This document shows positions 32,958-42,836 of a DNA stretch of 64,000 bases, piece after piece. The DNA comes from a bacterium. Its GTDB lineage: Bacteria; Bacillota; Bacilli; Lactobacillales; Streptococcaceae. How positions within the stretch are numbered: position 1 is the stretch's first letter; each line of letters begins with the position of its first letter. The DNA is taken from the NCBI GenBank assembly GCA_905221345.1, contig CAJNCW010000002.1:62001-126000 (forward strand), read 5' to 3'. The position numbers and the translations under genes are program-made. The notes under the pieces were generated by a model. It made no database searches. It was not told the DNA's origin and was given only the letters and a program-made list of their open reading frames with translations.

Positions 32958-34533
32958 ATTTATCACCCTTGTTACGAATAACAAAGCCTGTTTTCTTTTC
33001 GCTTGAAGTGTTGCGAGGTTTTTTATTGTCTTTATTACGGTAACGTCTGTCTTTATCAAAACGATCGTTTCCGCGGTTGCCTTTTTTGAAATCATCACGG
33101 CGACCATTGCCACGGCGATCACGGTCTCGACGGTCGTCTCCACGACGGCCTCCTCGACCTCCCTTAGCTTTGCCACCAAAGCCATTACTTGATGGTTTAA
33201 ATGGCAGTGGTTTTTCACGCGCAATCTCCACTTCAGGAAGGCTGTCTGGATCTTGGACTGTCAGACTCAAGATATACATAGCCAATTCTTCTGGACTAAA
33301 TTCTGCTGCTAACTTACGAGCATCTTTAGCAAATTTCTCAAAGTTCTCACGAATAGTTTCATCCGCAAAATCGCGTTCGATTTTCTTGAGAGCTACTTGT
33401 TTCTTAGCTTGGAAGGCTTCTTCTGCTGTCGCTGGTTTCAAGCCTTTCATGCGTTTCTTAGTCAAGTTTTCGATGATTTGAAGGTAGCCCATTTCATTCG
33501 GTGCTACGAAAGTAATAGATTGACCTGACTTACCAGCACGACCTGTACGGCCGATACGGTGAACATAACTTTCAGGATCTTGTGGAATATCGTAGTTGTA
33601 GACATGGGTCACACCTGAGATATCCAAACCACGTGCTGCCACGTCTGTCGCAACTAGAACATCAAGGTTACCATTTTTAAAATCACGAAGGACACGAAGA
33701 CGTTTATTTTGGTCCAAATCACCATGAATTCCTTCAGCACGGAAGCCACGGATTTTAAGACCACGAGTCAATTCATCCACACGGCGTTTGGTGCGACCAA
33801 ATACAATAGCGAGTTCTGGTTGTTCCACGTCCATGAGACGCGTCATGGTATCAAATTTCTCTTGTTCCTTGACACGGATATAGTATTGGTCAACCAATTC
33901 TGTGGTCAATTCCTTGGCAGCAATCTTGACATGTTCAGGCTCTTTCATAAACTGAACACCGATACGTTTGATAGCATCTGGCATGGTTGCTGAAAAGAGC
34001 AAAGTTTGACGATTTTCAGGGACACGGGAAATGATGGCTTCGATGTCTTCAAGGAAGCCCATGTTGAGCATTTCATCCGCTTCGTCAAGGATGAGGGTTT
34101 CAATGTCTTGTAATTTCAAGGCCTTGCGTTTAATCAAGTCCAAGAGACGGCCTGGTGTTCCTACCACGATGTGGGCACCAGATTTAAGGGCCTTGATTTG
34201 TTTTTCAATGCTGGATCCACCGTAAACTGAGCGAACTTTCACTCCTTTGCTACGGCCAAAGCGGAAGAGTTCTTCTTGGCTTTGAACAGCGAGTTCACGA
34301 GTTGGAGCGATAACCAAGGCTTGGATGGTCGCTTCTTCTGTACGGATTTTTTCAAGGGTTGGCAAGCCAAAGGCTGCAGTTTTTCCTGTACCTGTCTGAG
34401 CTTGACCAATAACGTCTTTTCCTTCGAGGGCCAAGGGAATGGTCTGTTCTTGGATAGGACTGGCTTCTACAAATCCAGCTTTTTCAATCTCTGCTAGCAA
34501 TTCAGCAGACAAGTTAAATTCATTAAATTTCAC
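32956..34533 (-). CDS. cshA: DEAD-box RNA helicase CshA
   Basis: 525 residues. Helicase motifs appear in order: Q motif (SPIQEQTIPLAL), AQTGTGKTAAF (I), PTRELAVQ (Ia), DEADEMLNMGF (II), SATMP (III), ATDVAARGLDI (V) and HRIGRTGRAGKSG (VI). An Arg/Gly/Asp-rich tail (about 450-525) should bind RNA. Likely roles are RNA decay and ribosome assembly, especially in the cold. The stop lies within the small-RNA terminator hairpin. The mRNA has a long structured leader. Confidence 0.95.
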   Translation of the reverse strand: MKFNEFNLSAELLAEIEKAGFVEASPIQEQTIPLALEGKDVIGQAQTGTGKTAAFGLPTLEKIRTEEATIQALVIAPTRELAVQSQEELFRFGRSKGVKVRSVYGGSSIEKQIKALKSGAHIVVGTPGRLLDLIKRKALKLQDIETLILDEADEMLNMGFLEDIEAIISRVPENRQTLLFSATMPDAIKRIGVQFMKEPEHVKIAAKELTTELVDQYYIRVKEQEKFDTMTRLMDVEQPELAIVFGRTKRRVDELTRGLKIRGFRAEGIHGDLDQNKRLRVLRDFKNGNLDVLVATDVAARGLDISGVTHVYNYDIPQDPESYVHRIGRTGRAGKSGQSITFVAPNEMGYLQIIENLTKKRMKGLKPATAEEAFQAKKQVALKKIERDFADETIRENFEKFAKDARKLAAEFSPEELAMYILSLTVQDPDSLPEVEIAREKPLPFKPSSNGFGGKAKGGRGGRRGDDRRDRDRRGNGRRDDFKKGNRGNDRFDKDRRYRNKDNKKPRNTSSEKKTGFVIRNKGDK

Positions 34534-34690
34534 GTTTTTCTTCTTTCTAAAGGTGGTGCGAAGCCACCCTATAAGGCTTTAGTGTATACTTTTCTTTTCA
34601 TGACGTATCTTTTACAAAAATGAGATACCGTGTTGCTTCTTTTCCACGAAAGAAAAGTACTGGTTTCTTTGCAACCTATCTAGTATAACA
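34534..34690 (-). promoter_or_regulatory. Long structured 5' leader of cshA
   Basis: A TGTTATACT extended -10 on the minus strand (about 34690-34682) gives a leader of about 140 nt. It holds the hairpins CTTTTC/GAAAAG, GTATCT/AGATAC and GGTGG/CCACC (loop CTTCGCA, 34552-34568); the last is followed by TTT just before the coding region. Long hairpin-rich leaders are typical of cold-inducible helicase genes. Nothing else is visible between this and the oxidoreductase promoter near 34853. Confidence 0.5.
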
Positions 34691-34882
34691 CAAGACTGGA
34701 GCAAAAGATAGTAGAATCCTTTGGGAAAATCATGTAAACGATTTTCTAATAGTAAAGTGGCCTGAAACTTGGTTATCAAAGGATTTGAAGGGAGCATTTC
34801 AAACTCACTCCATTTCCCGTAGCAGATTTGTGCAAAAAGTGTTTTCTTATGCTAGAATGAAAATCGAATAGGAGGACTATAA

Positions 34883-36199
34883 ATGTTAACATATGATTTA
34901 ATCATTATTGGATTTGGTAAAGCTGGGAAAACACTAGCTGGGAAACTGGCTTCAGCTGGCAAAAAAGTTGCCCTCGTTGAACGTAGCAAAGCTATGTACG
35001 GTGGAACTTGTATCAACATTGGATGTATCCCAACTAAGACTTTGCTAGTCGCTGCCGAGAAAGATTTGTCTTTTGAAGAAGTCATTTCTACCAAAAATAC
35101 CATCACTAGTCGCCTCAATGGTAAAAACTATGCTACTGTTGCTGGTACAGGTGTGGATATCTTTGATGCGGAAGCTCACTTCCTTTCAAACAAAGTCATC
35201 GAAATCCAAGCTGGTGATGAAAAACAAGAATTGACTGCTGAAACTATTGTCATCAACACTGGTGCTGTTTCAAACATCTTGCCAATTCCAGGACTTGCTA
35301 CAAGCAAAGACGTCTTTGACTCAACAGGTATCCAAAACTTGGACAAATTGCCTGAAAAACTTGGAGTCCTTGGTGGCGGAAACATCGGTCTTGAATTTGC
35401 TGGACTTTACAACAAACTTGGAAGCAAAGTTACAGTCCTAGATGCCTTGGATACTTTCCTACCTCGAGCAGAACCCTCCATCGCAGCTCTTGCTAAACAA
35501 TACATGGAAGAAGACGGCATTGAATTGCTTCAAAACATCCGTACTACTGAAATCAAAAACGACGGTGACCAAGTTCTCGTCGTAACTGAAAACGAAACTT
35601 ACCGTTTCGATGCCCTTCTCTACGCAACTGGACGTAAACCAAACGTAGAACCACTTCAACTTGAGAATACCGATATTGAATTAACTGAGCGTGGTGCTAT
35701 CAAGGTCGACAAACATTGTCAAACAAACGTTCCTGGGGTCTTTGCAGTTGGAGATGTCAACGGTGGACCTCAATTTACCTACATTTCACTTGATGACTTC
35801 CGTGTTGTCTACAGCTACCTTGCTGGAGATGGCAGCTACACTCTTGAAGACCGTCTCAATGTACCAAACACTATGTTCATCACACCTGCACTTTCACAAG
35901 TTGGTTTGACGGAAAGCCAAGCAGCAGATTTGAAACTTCCATACGCCGTTAAGGAAATCCCTGTTGCAGCCATGCCTCGTGGTCATGTAAATGGAGACCT
36001 TCGCGGAGCCTTCAAAGCTGTTGTCAATACTGAAACAAAAGAAATTCTTGGAGCAAGCATCTTCTCAGAAGGTTCTCAAGAAATCATCAACATCATCACT
36101 GTTGCTATGGACAACAAAATCCCTTACACTTACTTTACAAAACAAATCTTCACTCACCCAACCTTGGCTGAGAACTTAAATGACTTGTTTGCGATTTAA
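34883..36199 (+). CDS. FAD-dependent pyridine nucleotide-disulfide oxidoreductase
   Basis: 438 residues of the glutathione/mercuric-reductase-like flavoprotein family. FAD-binding IIGFGKAGKTLA at the start, redox-active cysteine pair in GGTCINIGCIPTK, NAD(P)H-binding GGGNIGLEFA, second FAD motif VFAVGDVNGGP, and the dimerisation domain with HPTLAENLND. The exact substrate is not clear; it is closest in look to RclA/MerA-like reductases that guard against oxidants. An extended -10 (TGCTAGAAT) precedes it. Confidence 0.9.
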   Translation: MLTYDLIIIGFGKAGKTLAGKLASAGKKVALVERSKAMYGGTCINIGCIPTKTLLVAAEKDLSFEEVISTKNTITSRLNGKNYATVAGTGVDIFDAEAHFLSNKVIEIQAGDEKQELTAETIVINTGAVSNILPIPGLATSKDVFDSTGIQNLDKLPEKLGVLGGGNIGLEFAGLYNKLGSKVTVLDALDTFLPRAEPSIAALAKQYMEEDGIELLQNIRTTEIKNDGDQVLVVTENETYRFDALLYATGRKPNVEPLQLENTDIELTERGAIKVDKHCQTNVPGVFAVGDVNGGPQFTYISLDDFRVVYSYLAGDGSYTLEDRLNVPNTMFITPALSQVGLTESQAADLKLPYAVKEIPVAAMPRGHVNGDLRGAFKAVVNTETKEILGASIFSEGSQEIINIITVAMDNKIPYTYFTKQIFTHPTLAENLNDLFAI

Positions 36200-36283
36200 G
36201 TTTTCAGATATTCTCCACAAGACAAGCATCCATTTTGGTGTTTGTCTTTTTCTATCCAGTCCATAGTTTCCTTGCAAGATTAT

Positions 36284-36312
36284 TTGTGCTTTTAGCTGTA
36301 AAATCTTATAAT
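36284..36312 (+). promoter_or_regulatory. Promoter of the membrane-anchored protein gene
   Basis: TTGTGC (36284-36289), 17-nt spacer, TATAAT (36307-36312), 52 nt before the start at 36364. Confidence 0.75.
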
Positions 36313-36363
36313 ATAGGTGTAGGATGTTGTCTTCATTTTCTGTTCAAAAAGGAGGCTAGTCAC

Positions 36364-37569
36364 ATGGGAAAGCAAGTTAAATCACAAAAACACTCTCCTT
36401 TTTCCTTTCCATCCAAAGGAAAAAATTCGGCTATGAAAACATTAGTTTTCTGTGCCAGTATAGTCTTCATTTTTCTCATGCTTTGCTGGGTACTTTTTTG
36501 CTTGATTTCAGCTCAAGAACAGCGATTCACAGTCAATCAGACTGCTGATTTTTACCTTGTCAATTCGAAATCCATTCAAAGTTATCAGTTGCAAAACAAT
36601 CAGTTTCAGCTCACGAAGACTGAGGACGTCTCCATTGCAGAAGATGTCAATTTCTGGTTTCCTCAGGGACAGTTTGACAATCGCTATCTAGTCTTTTCAT
36701 CTGGAAATACCAGAGGTAAGGCATCCACTCAGAACATCGTATCCCTTGACTTTCAGACAGGGGACATCCGGAAAACTTCAACTCCCTTCTATGCTTATTC
36801 GGGAGCTGGAGTATCAGACAAGTTCTTCTACACAGGCCAAACTACAACTGAGGATGGGGTGCTCAGTATGTTTGACATCTCAGGAAAGCTGATTACTCAG
36901 AAAACATTCTCCGAATCCACTTCCTTTCCAATCCAGTTTCATGGAAGAGGGAATCGCCTCTATCTCGGTCTGGGGTTTCATGATGAGTCTCGCCAACGAC
37001 CCGCTTTAGTGTTTGATGCTTATTTAGTTGAATTGGACGAAAATGACCAACTAAAAGAATTGTCTCGCACACCTCTGACAAGCGAAAGCAAGATCGTTGA
37101 AATGTTGACTTCTTCTGAATTAATCGGTGACAATTATTACAGTAGCGTTGCTTATACTCGAAATACAGAAACTTTCTCCAAAGATCCAGACAATCGCATA
37201 CTTGTCATGAACTTGTCTAGTAAGGAAAAGCACTTCATCACGCTACCTGAGGACAATCCCAATCTTCTTTATAGAACACCGAAAGAAGACCGATTGATTG
37301 TAAAACACGAGGCGGATGGAAATGATCGCTGTGCCTTATCTATTGTCAATCTCTCTGATGAATCTAGCTATCTAATCAATGTCAGAAAAGATTTACCTGA
37401 CTCTACCGAAGAGATAATACACATCGATACAAGTTTGACAAACAAGGTATTGGTCGTAACCAATCAACATTTGTTATTGTATTCATTAGAAAATGGCCAA
37501 CTTCTAACCAAAACAAAACTGGAACTGAAACAAAACGACTTTCCAATCGCAACTTGGTTTCAAAACTAA
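36364..37569 (+). CDS. Membrane-anchored extracellular protein of unknown function
   Basis: 401 residues. A basic N-terminus is followed by one membrane helix (about 25-48) and a large extracellular domain with repeated beta-rich segments, possibly a propeller. I chose the ATG at 36364 because AAGGAGG lies 8 nt upstream; the frame is open to 36235, but the promoter lies there. Not recognised as a named family. Monocistronic, ended by the terminator at 37576. Confidence 0.75.
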   Translation: MGKQVKSQKHSPFSFPSKGKNSAMKTLVFCASIVFIFLMLCWVLFCLISAQEQRFTVNQTADFYLVNSKSIQSYQLQNNQFQLTKTEDVSIAEDVNFWFPQGQFDNRYLVFSSGNTRGKASTQNIVSLDFQTGDIRKTSTPFYAYSGAGVSDKFFYTGQTTTEDGVLSMFDISGKLITQKTFSESTSFPIQFHGRGNRLYLGLGFHDESRQRPALVFDAYLVELDENDQLKELSRTPLTSESKIVEMLTSSELIGDNYYSSVAYTRNTETFSKDPDNRILVMNLSSKEKHFITLPEDNPNLLYRTPKEDRLIVKHEADGNDRCALSIVNLSDESSYLINVRKDLPDSTEEIIHIDTSLTNKVLVVTNQHLLLYSLENGQLLTKTKLELKQNDFPIATWFQN

Positions 37570-37575
37570 TCATTC

Positions 37576-37600
37576 ACAGCCCTCATCGGGCTGTTTTTGT
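37576..37600 (+). terminator. Terminator
   Basis: ACAGCCC (37576-37582) pairs with GGGCTGT (37588-37594), followed by TTTTG. Confidence 0.9.
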
Positions 37601-37637
37601 TTCTGCGAAATCTCAAATCTGTCTTTTCTTTCTTTTA

Positions 37638-37646
37638 TGATATAAT
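37638..37646 (+). promoter_or_regulatory. Extended -10 promoter of murT (leaderless)
   Basis: TGATATAAT (37638-37646) is a TGn-extended -10. Only AGAAAC separates it from the ATG at 37653, so transcription should start at or beside the start codon. Confidence 0.75.
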
Positions 37647-37652
37647 AGAAAC

Positions 37653-38996
37653 ATGAAATTAAAAACTACTTTGGGCCTTCTTGCTGGGCGTTCTTCCCAC
37701 TTCATCTTGAGTCGTCTTGGACGTGGAAGTACGCTCCCAGGAAAACTTGCCCTTCAATTTGATAAAGATATTTTACAAAATTTAGCTAAGAACTACGAGA
37801 TCGTCGTGATCACTGGAACCAATGGGAAAACCCTGACAACTGCCCTCACTGTCGGCATTTTAAAAGAAGTTTATGGTCAGGTTCTGACCAATCCTAGTGG
37901 CGCCAATATGATCACAGGGATTACGACAACCTTCTTAACCGCAAAATCTTCTAAAACTGGAAAAAATATTGCAGTCCTAGAAATTGACGAGGCCAGTCTA
38001 TCTCGTATCTGTGACTACATCCATCCTAGTCTTTTTGTCATCACTAATATCTTCCGTGACCAGATGGACCGCTACGGTGAGATTTACACAACTTATAACA
38101 TGATCTTGGATGCCATTCGTAAGGTGCCTACGGCTACTGTTCTCCTCAATGGTGACAGTCCCCTTTTCTACAAGCCAGCTATTCCAAACCCTGTAGAGTA
38201 TTTTGGTTTTGACTTGGAAAAAGGGCCAGCCCAACTGGCTCACTACAATACCGAAGGAATCCTCTGCCCTGACTGTCAAGGCATCCTCAAATATGAACTC
38301 AATACTTATGCCAACTTGGGGGCCTATATCTGTGAAAATTGTGGCTGCAAACGACCTGACTTGGACTACCGTCTGACAGAATTGGTTGAATTGACTAACA
38401 ATCGCTCTCGCTTTGTGATTGACGGACAAGAATACGGAATCCAAATCGGTGGACTTTACAACATCTACAATGCACTAGCTGCGGTTGCCATCGCCCGTTT
38501 TCTCGGGGCTGATTCGCAACGGATCAAGCAGGGATTTGACAAAAGCCGTGCTGTCTTTGGTCGTCAGGAAACCTTCCATATCGGCGATAAAGAATGCACC
38601 CTTGTCTTGATTAAAAACCCAGTCGGTGCAACTCAGGCTATCGAAATGATCAAACTAGCGCCTTATCCATTTAGCCTTTCTGTCCTTCTCAACGCCAACT
38701 ATGCTGATGGGATTGATACTAGCTGGATCTGGGATGCGGACTTTGAACAAATCACTGACATGGACATTCCAGAAATTAACGCTGGTGGTGTTCGTCATTC
38801 TGAAATCGCACGCCGTCTACGAGTGACGGGCTATCTAGCTGATAAAATCACTGAAACAAGCAATCTGGAGCAAGTTCTCAAGAGCATTGAGAACCAAGAT
38901 TGCAAGCATGCTTATATCCTAGCAACCTATACTGCTATGCTAGAATTCCGCGAACTGCTGGCTAGTCGTCAGATTGTTAGAAAGGAGATGAACTAA
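37653..38996 (+). CDS. murT: Lipid II isoglutaminyl synthase, MurT subunit
   Basis: 447 residues of Mur-ligase fold with P-loop [11 protein letters not shown], a zinc-ribbon insert (CPDC and CENCGC, about 208-232) and the DUF1727 C-terminal domain. With GatD it amidates the alpha-carboxyl of D-Glu in lipid II, which pneumococci need for peptidoglycan cross-linking. No ribosome site precedes the ATG. The stop overlaps the gatD start (TAATG), so the subunits are made together. Confidence 0.95.
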   Translation: MKLKTTLGLLAGRSSHFILSRLGRGSTLPGKLALQFDKDILQNLAKNYEIVVITGTNGKTLTTALTVGILKEVYGQVLTNPSGANMITGITTTFLTAKSSKTGKNIAVLEIDEASLSRICDYIHPSLFVITNIFRDQMDRYGEIYTTYNMILDAIRKVPTATVLLNGDSPLFYKPAIPNPVEYFGFDLEKGPAQLAHYNTEGILCPDCQGILKYELNTYANLGAYICENCGCKRPDLDYRLTELVELTNNRSRFVIDGQEYGIQIGGLYNIYNALAAVAIARFLGADSQRIKQGFDKSRAVFGRQETFHIGDKECTLVLIKNPVGATQAIEMIKLAPYPFSLSVLLNANYADGIDTSWIWDADFEQITDMDIPEINAGGVRHSEIARRLRVTGYLADKITETSNLEQVLKSIENQDCKHAYILATYTAMLEFRELLASRQIVRKEMN

Positions 38997-39778
38997 TGGT
39001 TTATACTTCACTTTCCTCAAAAGCTGGCCACTACCCTTATCAGCTCAACATTGCCCACCTCTATGGAAACCTAATGAATACCTACGGGGACAATGGAAAC
39101 ATCCTCATGCTCAAGTATGTGGCTGAAAAACTGGGAGCCCATGTGACGGTTGATATCGTTTCTCTCCATGATGATTTTGACGAAAATCACTATGATATCG
39201 CCTTTTTCGGCGGCGGTCAAGACTTTGAACAAAGCATCATCGCAGGCGATCTTCCTGCTAAAAAAGAGAGCATTGACAACTACATCCAAAACGACGGAGT
39301 GGTTCTCGCTATCTGCGGTGGTTTTCAACTATTGGGTCAATATTATGTTGAAGCTTCAGGTAAACGCATCGAAGGGCTCGGTGTCATGGGCCACTACACC
39401 CTCAACCAGACCAATAACCGCTTTATCGGTGACATCAAGATCCATAATGACGAATTCAATGAAACCTACTATGGATTTGAAAATCACCAAGGCCGTACCT
39501 TCCTCTCAGATGACCAAAAACCGCTGGGACAGGTGGTCTATGGAAATGGAAACAACGAGGAAAAGGTCGGCGAAGGGGTTCATTATAAGAATGTCTTTGG
39601 TTCCTACTTCCACGGACCTATCCTCTCTCGCAATGCCAATCTAGCTTATCGCCTGGTTACTACTGCCCTCAAGAAGAAATACGGTCAGGATATCCAACTC
39701 CCTGCCTATGAGGACATCCTCAGTCAAGAAATCGCTGAAGAATACAGTGACGTGAAAAGCAAGGCTGACTTTTCTTAA
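38996..39778 (+). CDS. gatD: Lipid II isoglutaminyl synthase, GatD glutaminase subunit
   Basis: 260 residues of class I glutamine amidotransferase (CobB/CobQ-like). The nucleophile Cys is in [10 protein letters not shown] and the catalytic His is in GSYFHGPIL. It frees ammonia from glutamine and passes it to MurT. Translationally coupled to murT; ends at a strong terminator. Confidence 0.95.
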   Translation: MVYTSLSSKAGHYPYQLNIAHLYGNLMNTYGDNGNILMLKYVAEKLGAHVTVDIVSLHDDFDENHYDIAFFGGGQDFEQSIIAGDLPAKKESIDNYIQNDGVVLAICGGFQLLGQYYVEASGKRIEGLGVMGHYTLNQTNNRFIGDIKIHNDEFNETYYGFENHQGRTFLSDDQKPLGQVVYGNGNNEEKVGEGVHYKNVFGSYFHGPILSRNANLAYRLVTTALKKKYGQDIQLPAYEDILSQEIAEEYSDVKSKADFS

Positions 39779-39795
39779 ACTAAGGAAAATTAGAT

Positions 39796-39829
39796 AAAAG
39801 AACTCCCCTATCTTGTCGGAGTTCTTTTT
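39796..39829 (+). terminator. Terminator of murT-gatD
   Basis: AAAAGAACTCC (39796-39806) pairs exactly with GGAGTTCTTTT (39818-39828) and ends in a T-run. Confidence 0.92.
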
Positions 39830-39905
39830 GCCTGTTCTTTTACCCTTCTCTCTTGCATTTTCTCTCTTTTTTTGCCAAAATAGAGGGGTAGAAAGAAGGT
39901 AGCAT

Positions 39906-40988
39906 ATGTCTAAATTACAACAAATCCTAACATATCTTGAATCAGAAAAACTAGACGTCGCTGTCGTATCTGACCCCGTCACTATCAATTACCTCACTGG
40001 CTTTTACAGTGATCCTCATGAACGCCAAATGTTCCTCTTTATCCTAGCGGATCAAGAACCCCTCCTCTTTGTCCCTGCTCTTGAAGTGGAACGTGCAAGC
40101 AGCACTGTATCTTTCGCAGTTGTGGGCTATGTGGATTCTGAAAATCCATGGCAAAAAATCAAAAACGCTTTGCCTCAGCACGACTTCAAACGTGTCGCTG
40201 TTGAGTTTGACAATCTCATCTTGACCAAATATCATGGCTTGAAAACAGTTTTTGAAACTGCTGAGTTTGAAAACCTCACTCCTCGCATCCAACGCATGCG
40301 CCTCATCAAATCAGATGATGAAGTGCAAAAAATGATGGTTGCAGGTCTCTATGCTGATAAGGCTGTTAAGGTTGGTTTTGACAATATCTCTCTTGATAAA
40401 ACAGAGACAGATATCATCGCCCAAATCGACTTTGCCATGAAGCGTGAAGGCTATGAAATGAGCTTTGATACCATGGTCTTGACTGGCGATAATGCTGCAA
40501 ATCCGCACGGAATTCCTGGTGCAAACAAAGTTGAAAAAGACGCCCTTCTCCTCTTTGACCTCGGTGTCATGGTCAATGGCTACGCCTCAGATATGACTCG
40601 TACGGTCGCTGTCGGCAAACCTGACCAATTCAAGAAGGATATTTACAACTTGACCCTTGAAGCCCAACAAGCTGCCCTTGACTTTATCAAACCTGGTGTG
40701 ACTGCCCACCAAGTGGACCGCGCTGCCCGTGAAGTCATTGAAAAAGCTGGTTACGGTGAGTACTTCAACCACCGTCTCGGTCACGGTATCGGTATGGATG
40801 TCCACGAATTCCCATCTATCATGGAAGGAAATGACATGGTCATCGAAGAAGGCATGTGCTTCTCTGTTGAACCAGGTATCTATATTCCTGGTAAAGTCGG
40901 TGTCCGTATCGAAGACTGCGGTGTCGTCACTAAGGATGGCTTTGACCTCTTTACAAGCACCAGCAAAGATTTGCTTTATTTTGATTAA
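39906..40988 (+). CDS. pepQ: Xaa-Pro dipeptidase PepQ (M24 family)
   Basis: 360 residues: N-terminal creatinase-like domain, then a pita-bread metallopeptidase domain. The five metal ligands are visible in FDLGVMVNGYASDMTR (two Asp), HRLGHGIGMDVHE (His), SVEPGIY (Glu) and VRIEDCG (Glu). It splits dipeptides ending in proline in the cytoplasm. Site GAAGGT precedes the ATG. Confidence 0.95.
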   Translation: MSKLQQILTYLESEKLDVAVVSDPVTINYLTGFYSDPHERQMFLFILADQEPLLFVPALEVERASSTVSFAVVGYVDSENPWQKIKNALPQHDFKRVAVEFDNLILTKYHGLKTVFETAEFENLTPRIQRMRLIKSDDEVQKMMVAGLYADKAVKVGFDNISLDKTETDIIAQIDFAMKREGYEMSFDTMVLTGDNAANPHGIPGANKVEKDALLLFDLGVMVNGYASDMTRTVAVGKPDQFKKDIYNLTLEAQQAALDFIKPGVTAHQVDRAAREVIEKAGYGEYFNHRLGHGIGMDVHEFPSIMEGNDMVIEEGMCFSVEPGIYIPGKVGVRIEDCGVVTKDGFDLFTSTSKDLLYFD

Positions 40989-41096
40989 CCTAAACAGCTC
41001 CAAGCACTTCCTTCAAAATAGCTTGGGGCTATCTTATTGTCAATTTCCTTCTATTGTGCTAAACTAATAAAATATTTCAAAATAAGGAGATGTTTC

Positions 41097-41570
41097 ATGG
41101 CTATTCGAAAAGCTAAACAAGAAGATATTCCTAAATTATTTGATTTATTACAACAAATCCTTACGGTTCACCACCAAGCTCGCCCTGATATTTTTAAACA
41201 AACTGGGACTAAATATAGTCCCTCTGACTTGCAAAACCTGCTCTCTCAAGAACACACACCTATTTTTGTTTTTGAAAATGAAAAGGGACAAGTTCTCGGA
41301 CATCTATTTTGTACCATCAAATATAAAACGGATAACCCTGTTCTTCAAGAAATCAGAACTCTCTTTATCGAAGATTTATGTGTGGATCAAGATACTCGTG
41401 ATCAAAAAATTGGTGATCAACTCTATCAATTCGCTCTCAATTATGCTAAAGAAATTGGCTGCCACAATCTAACCTTGAGTGTCTGGAATGATAATGAGGC
41501 TGCCCTACGCTTTTATCAAAGACAAGGAATGAAACCTCAAGAAACAACAATGGAAATGATAATTGATTGA
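41097..41570 (+). CDS. GNAT family N-acetyltransferase
   Basis: 157 residues. The acetyl-CoA-binding motif A region is IEDLCVDQDTRDQKIGDQLY; the motif B region is NLTLSVWNDNEAALRFYQRQ. I start at 41097 (MAIRKAKQED) because AAGGAGATG precedes it; the longer frame runs back over the promoter (TTGTCA, 17 nt, TAAACT). Substrate not predictable. Confidence 0.88.
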   Translation: MAIRKAKQEDIPKLFDLLQQILTVHHQARPDIFKQTGTKYSPSDLQNLLSQEHTPIFVFENEKGQVLGHLFCTIKYKTDNPVLQEIRTLFIEDLCVDQDTRDQKIGDQLYQFALNYAKEIGCHNLTLSVWNDNEAALRFYQRQGMKPQETTMEMIID

Positions 41571-41583
41571 AAATCTAGTCTAT

Positions 41584-41625
41584 AAAAAAATATTCAACTG
41601 AAAAATATCAGTTGAATATTTTTTT
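41584..41625. terminator. Bidirectional terminator
   Basis: An 18-bp perfect inverted repeat with arms built on AAAAAAATATTCAACTGA (41584-41601) and its complement (41608-41625), between converging genes. Confidence 0.93.
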
Positions 41626-42085
41626 ATTTTATCTTCTTAATGGCTTGGACAAGTAGAAATCCTACAACCATTCCAACAAAATTCTGCAACAAATTATGAG
41701 GAACATCTGCCAAGGCTATACCCCAACCTTTCATCCAAGCAGTGGCAAACGCATATCCAGCTACCATGATAATAGTTGCCAAAAGTAATCCAAGCCACTG
41801 CCATTTCCCTTTAAAGCCTGCAAAATATCCCTGCAAACCATGGAAAATCAAACTAAAGAACATCCAGTGAGGATAACCTGAAATAAGGTCAATGATAAAA
41901 CCTCCTAAACCTCCAACGATACCTCCTTCACGTCTCCCAAAATAAAAGGCTGTAAAGAAAATTCCAGTATCCAAAAAAGTTAATATTCCTGTTTGAGTTG
42001 GGATTTTTACAATATAACCCAAAACTACTGATAGAGCTGTCAAGATTGATACTAAGGCGATTTTAGTTGTTTTGGTTTGCTTCAT
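41624..42085 (-). CDS. ECF transporter S-component (probable vitamin substrate)
   Basis: 153 residues with about five or six membrane helices and the family opening [21 protein letters not shown]-components bind a vitamin and share an energising ECF module encoded elsewhere. It overlaps the ThiD/PdxK-type kinase gene by 23 nt, which points to a B6 or thiamine precursor as substrate. Last gene of the truA-kinase-transporter operon. Confidence 0.85.
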   Translation of the reverse strand: MKQTKTTKIALVSILTALSVVLGYIVKIPTQTGILTFLDTGIFFTAFYFGRREGGIVGGLGGFIIDLISGYPHWMFFSLIFHGLQGYFAGFKGKWQWLGLLLATIIMVAGYAFATAWMKGWGIALADVPHNLLQNFVGMVVGFLLVQAIKKIK

Positions 42086-42836
42086 ATTGTCTTACTCCAT
42101 ATTGATCTGCTTGTGCAATAGCACGGTAAACGAAAGCTTTAGAACTCTCTACTGCTGGTAAAAGTTCATCTCCTTTAACCAAGTGACTGGCAATGCTTGA
42201 GGCAAAGGTACAACCTGCACCAGCATTTGGGCCTTGGATAACGGGATTTTCTAGGACAGTGAAGGTTTGCCCATCATAAAAGACATCCACAGCCTTGTTC
42301 TGGCTAAGGCGATTGCCTCCCTTGATAATGACCGCTGGCGCTCCTAATTCATGTAATTTCTGCGCTGCAGCCTTCATATCTTCCAAGGTTTTAATCTCCT
42401 GACCCGCTAATAATTCTGCTTCAGGAAGATTTGGCGTAATCACACTGACATGAGGGAAAAAGAGAATCAACTCTTGACAGAGTTGGCTGACAGCTACATC
42501 GTGCGTTTCCTTGCAGACCAAGACAGGGTCTAACACCACAGGCACTCCTGGACGTTGCTTGATAAAGTCCAGTGCCTTCTCAGCCACACTGACAGTAGGG
42601 AGAAGGCCAATCTTAATCCCCGCAAAGTCCACATCACGCAAACTATCCAACTCATGTTGAAAAATAGTATCGTCCATGGGAAAGACTTCAAAACCCTTTT
42701 CTGTCACAGCCGTCAAACAAGTCACTGCTACAAAGCCATGCAAGCCATTTAAGGTATAGGTAGCCAAATCAGCTGACAGACCTCCACCACTAAAAATATC
42801 ATTTCCAGAAAGGGCTAAAATACGATTATTCTTCAT
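42063..42836 (-). CDS. Hydroxymethylpyrimidine/pyridoxine kinase (ThiD/PdxK family)
   Basis: 257 residues of ribokinase fold. Substrate pocket region [15 protein letters not shown], and the anion-hole motif [18 protein letters not shown]. Streptococci of this group lack full thiamine synthesis and usually annotate this gene as pyridoxine kinase. The ECF S-component in the same operon fits uptake plus trapping by phosphorylation. It overlaps truA by 11 nt. Confidence 0.88.
   Translation of the reverse strand: MKNNRILALSGNDIFSGGGLSADLATYTLNGLHGFVAVTCLTAVTEKGFEVFPMDDTIFQHELDSLRDVDFAGIKIGLLPTVSVAEKALDFIKQRPGVPVVLDPVLVCKETHDVAVSQLCQELILFFPHVSVITPNLPEAELLAGQEIKTLEDMKAAAQKLHELGAPAVIIKGGNRLSQNKAVDVFYDGQTFTVLENPVIQGPNAGAGCTFASSIASHLVKGDELLPAVESSKAFVYRAIAQADQYGVRQYEANQNN

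Noticed and set aside
34612..34797. 61-codon minus-strand frame in the cshA leader region
   Set aside because: No ribosome site, and it crosses the probable cshA promoter; no recognisable protein.
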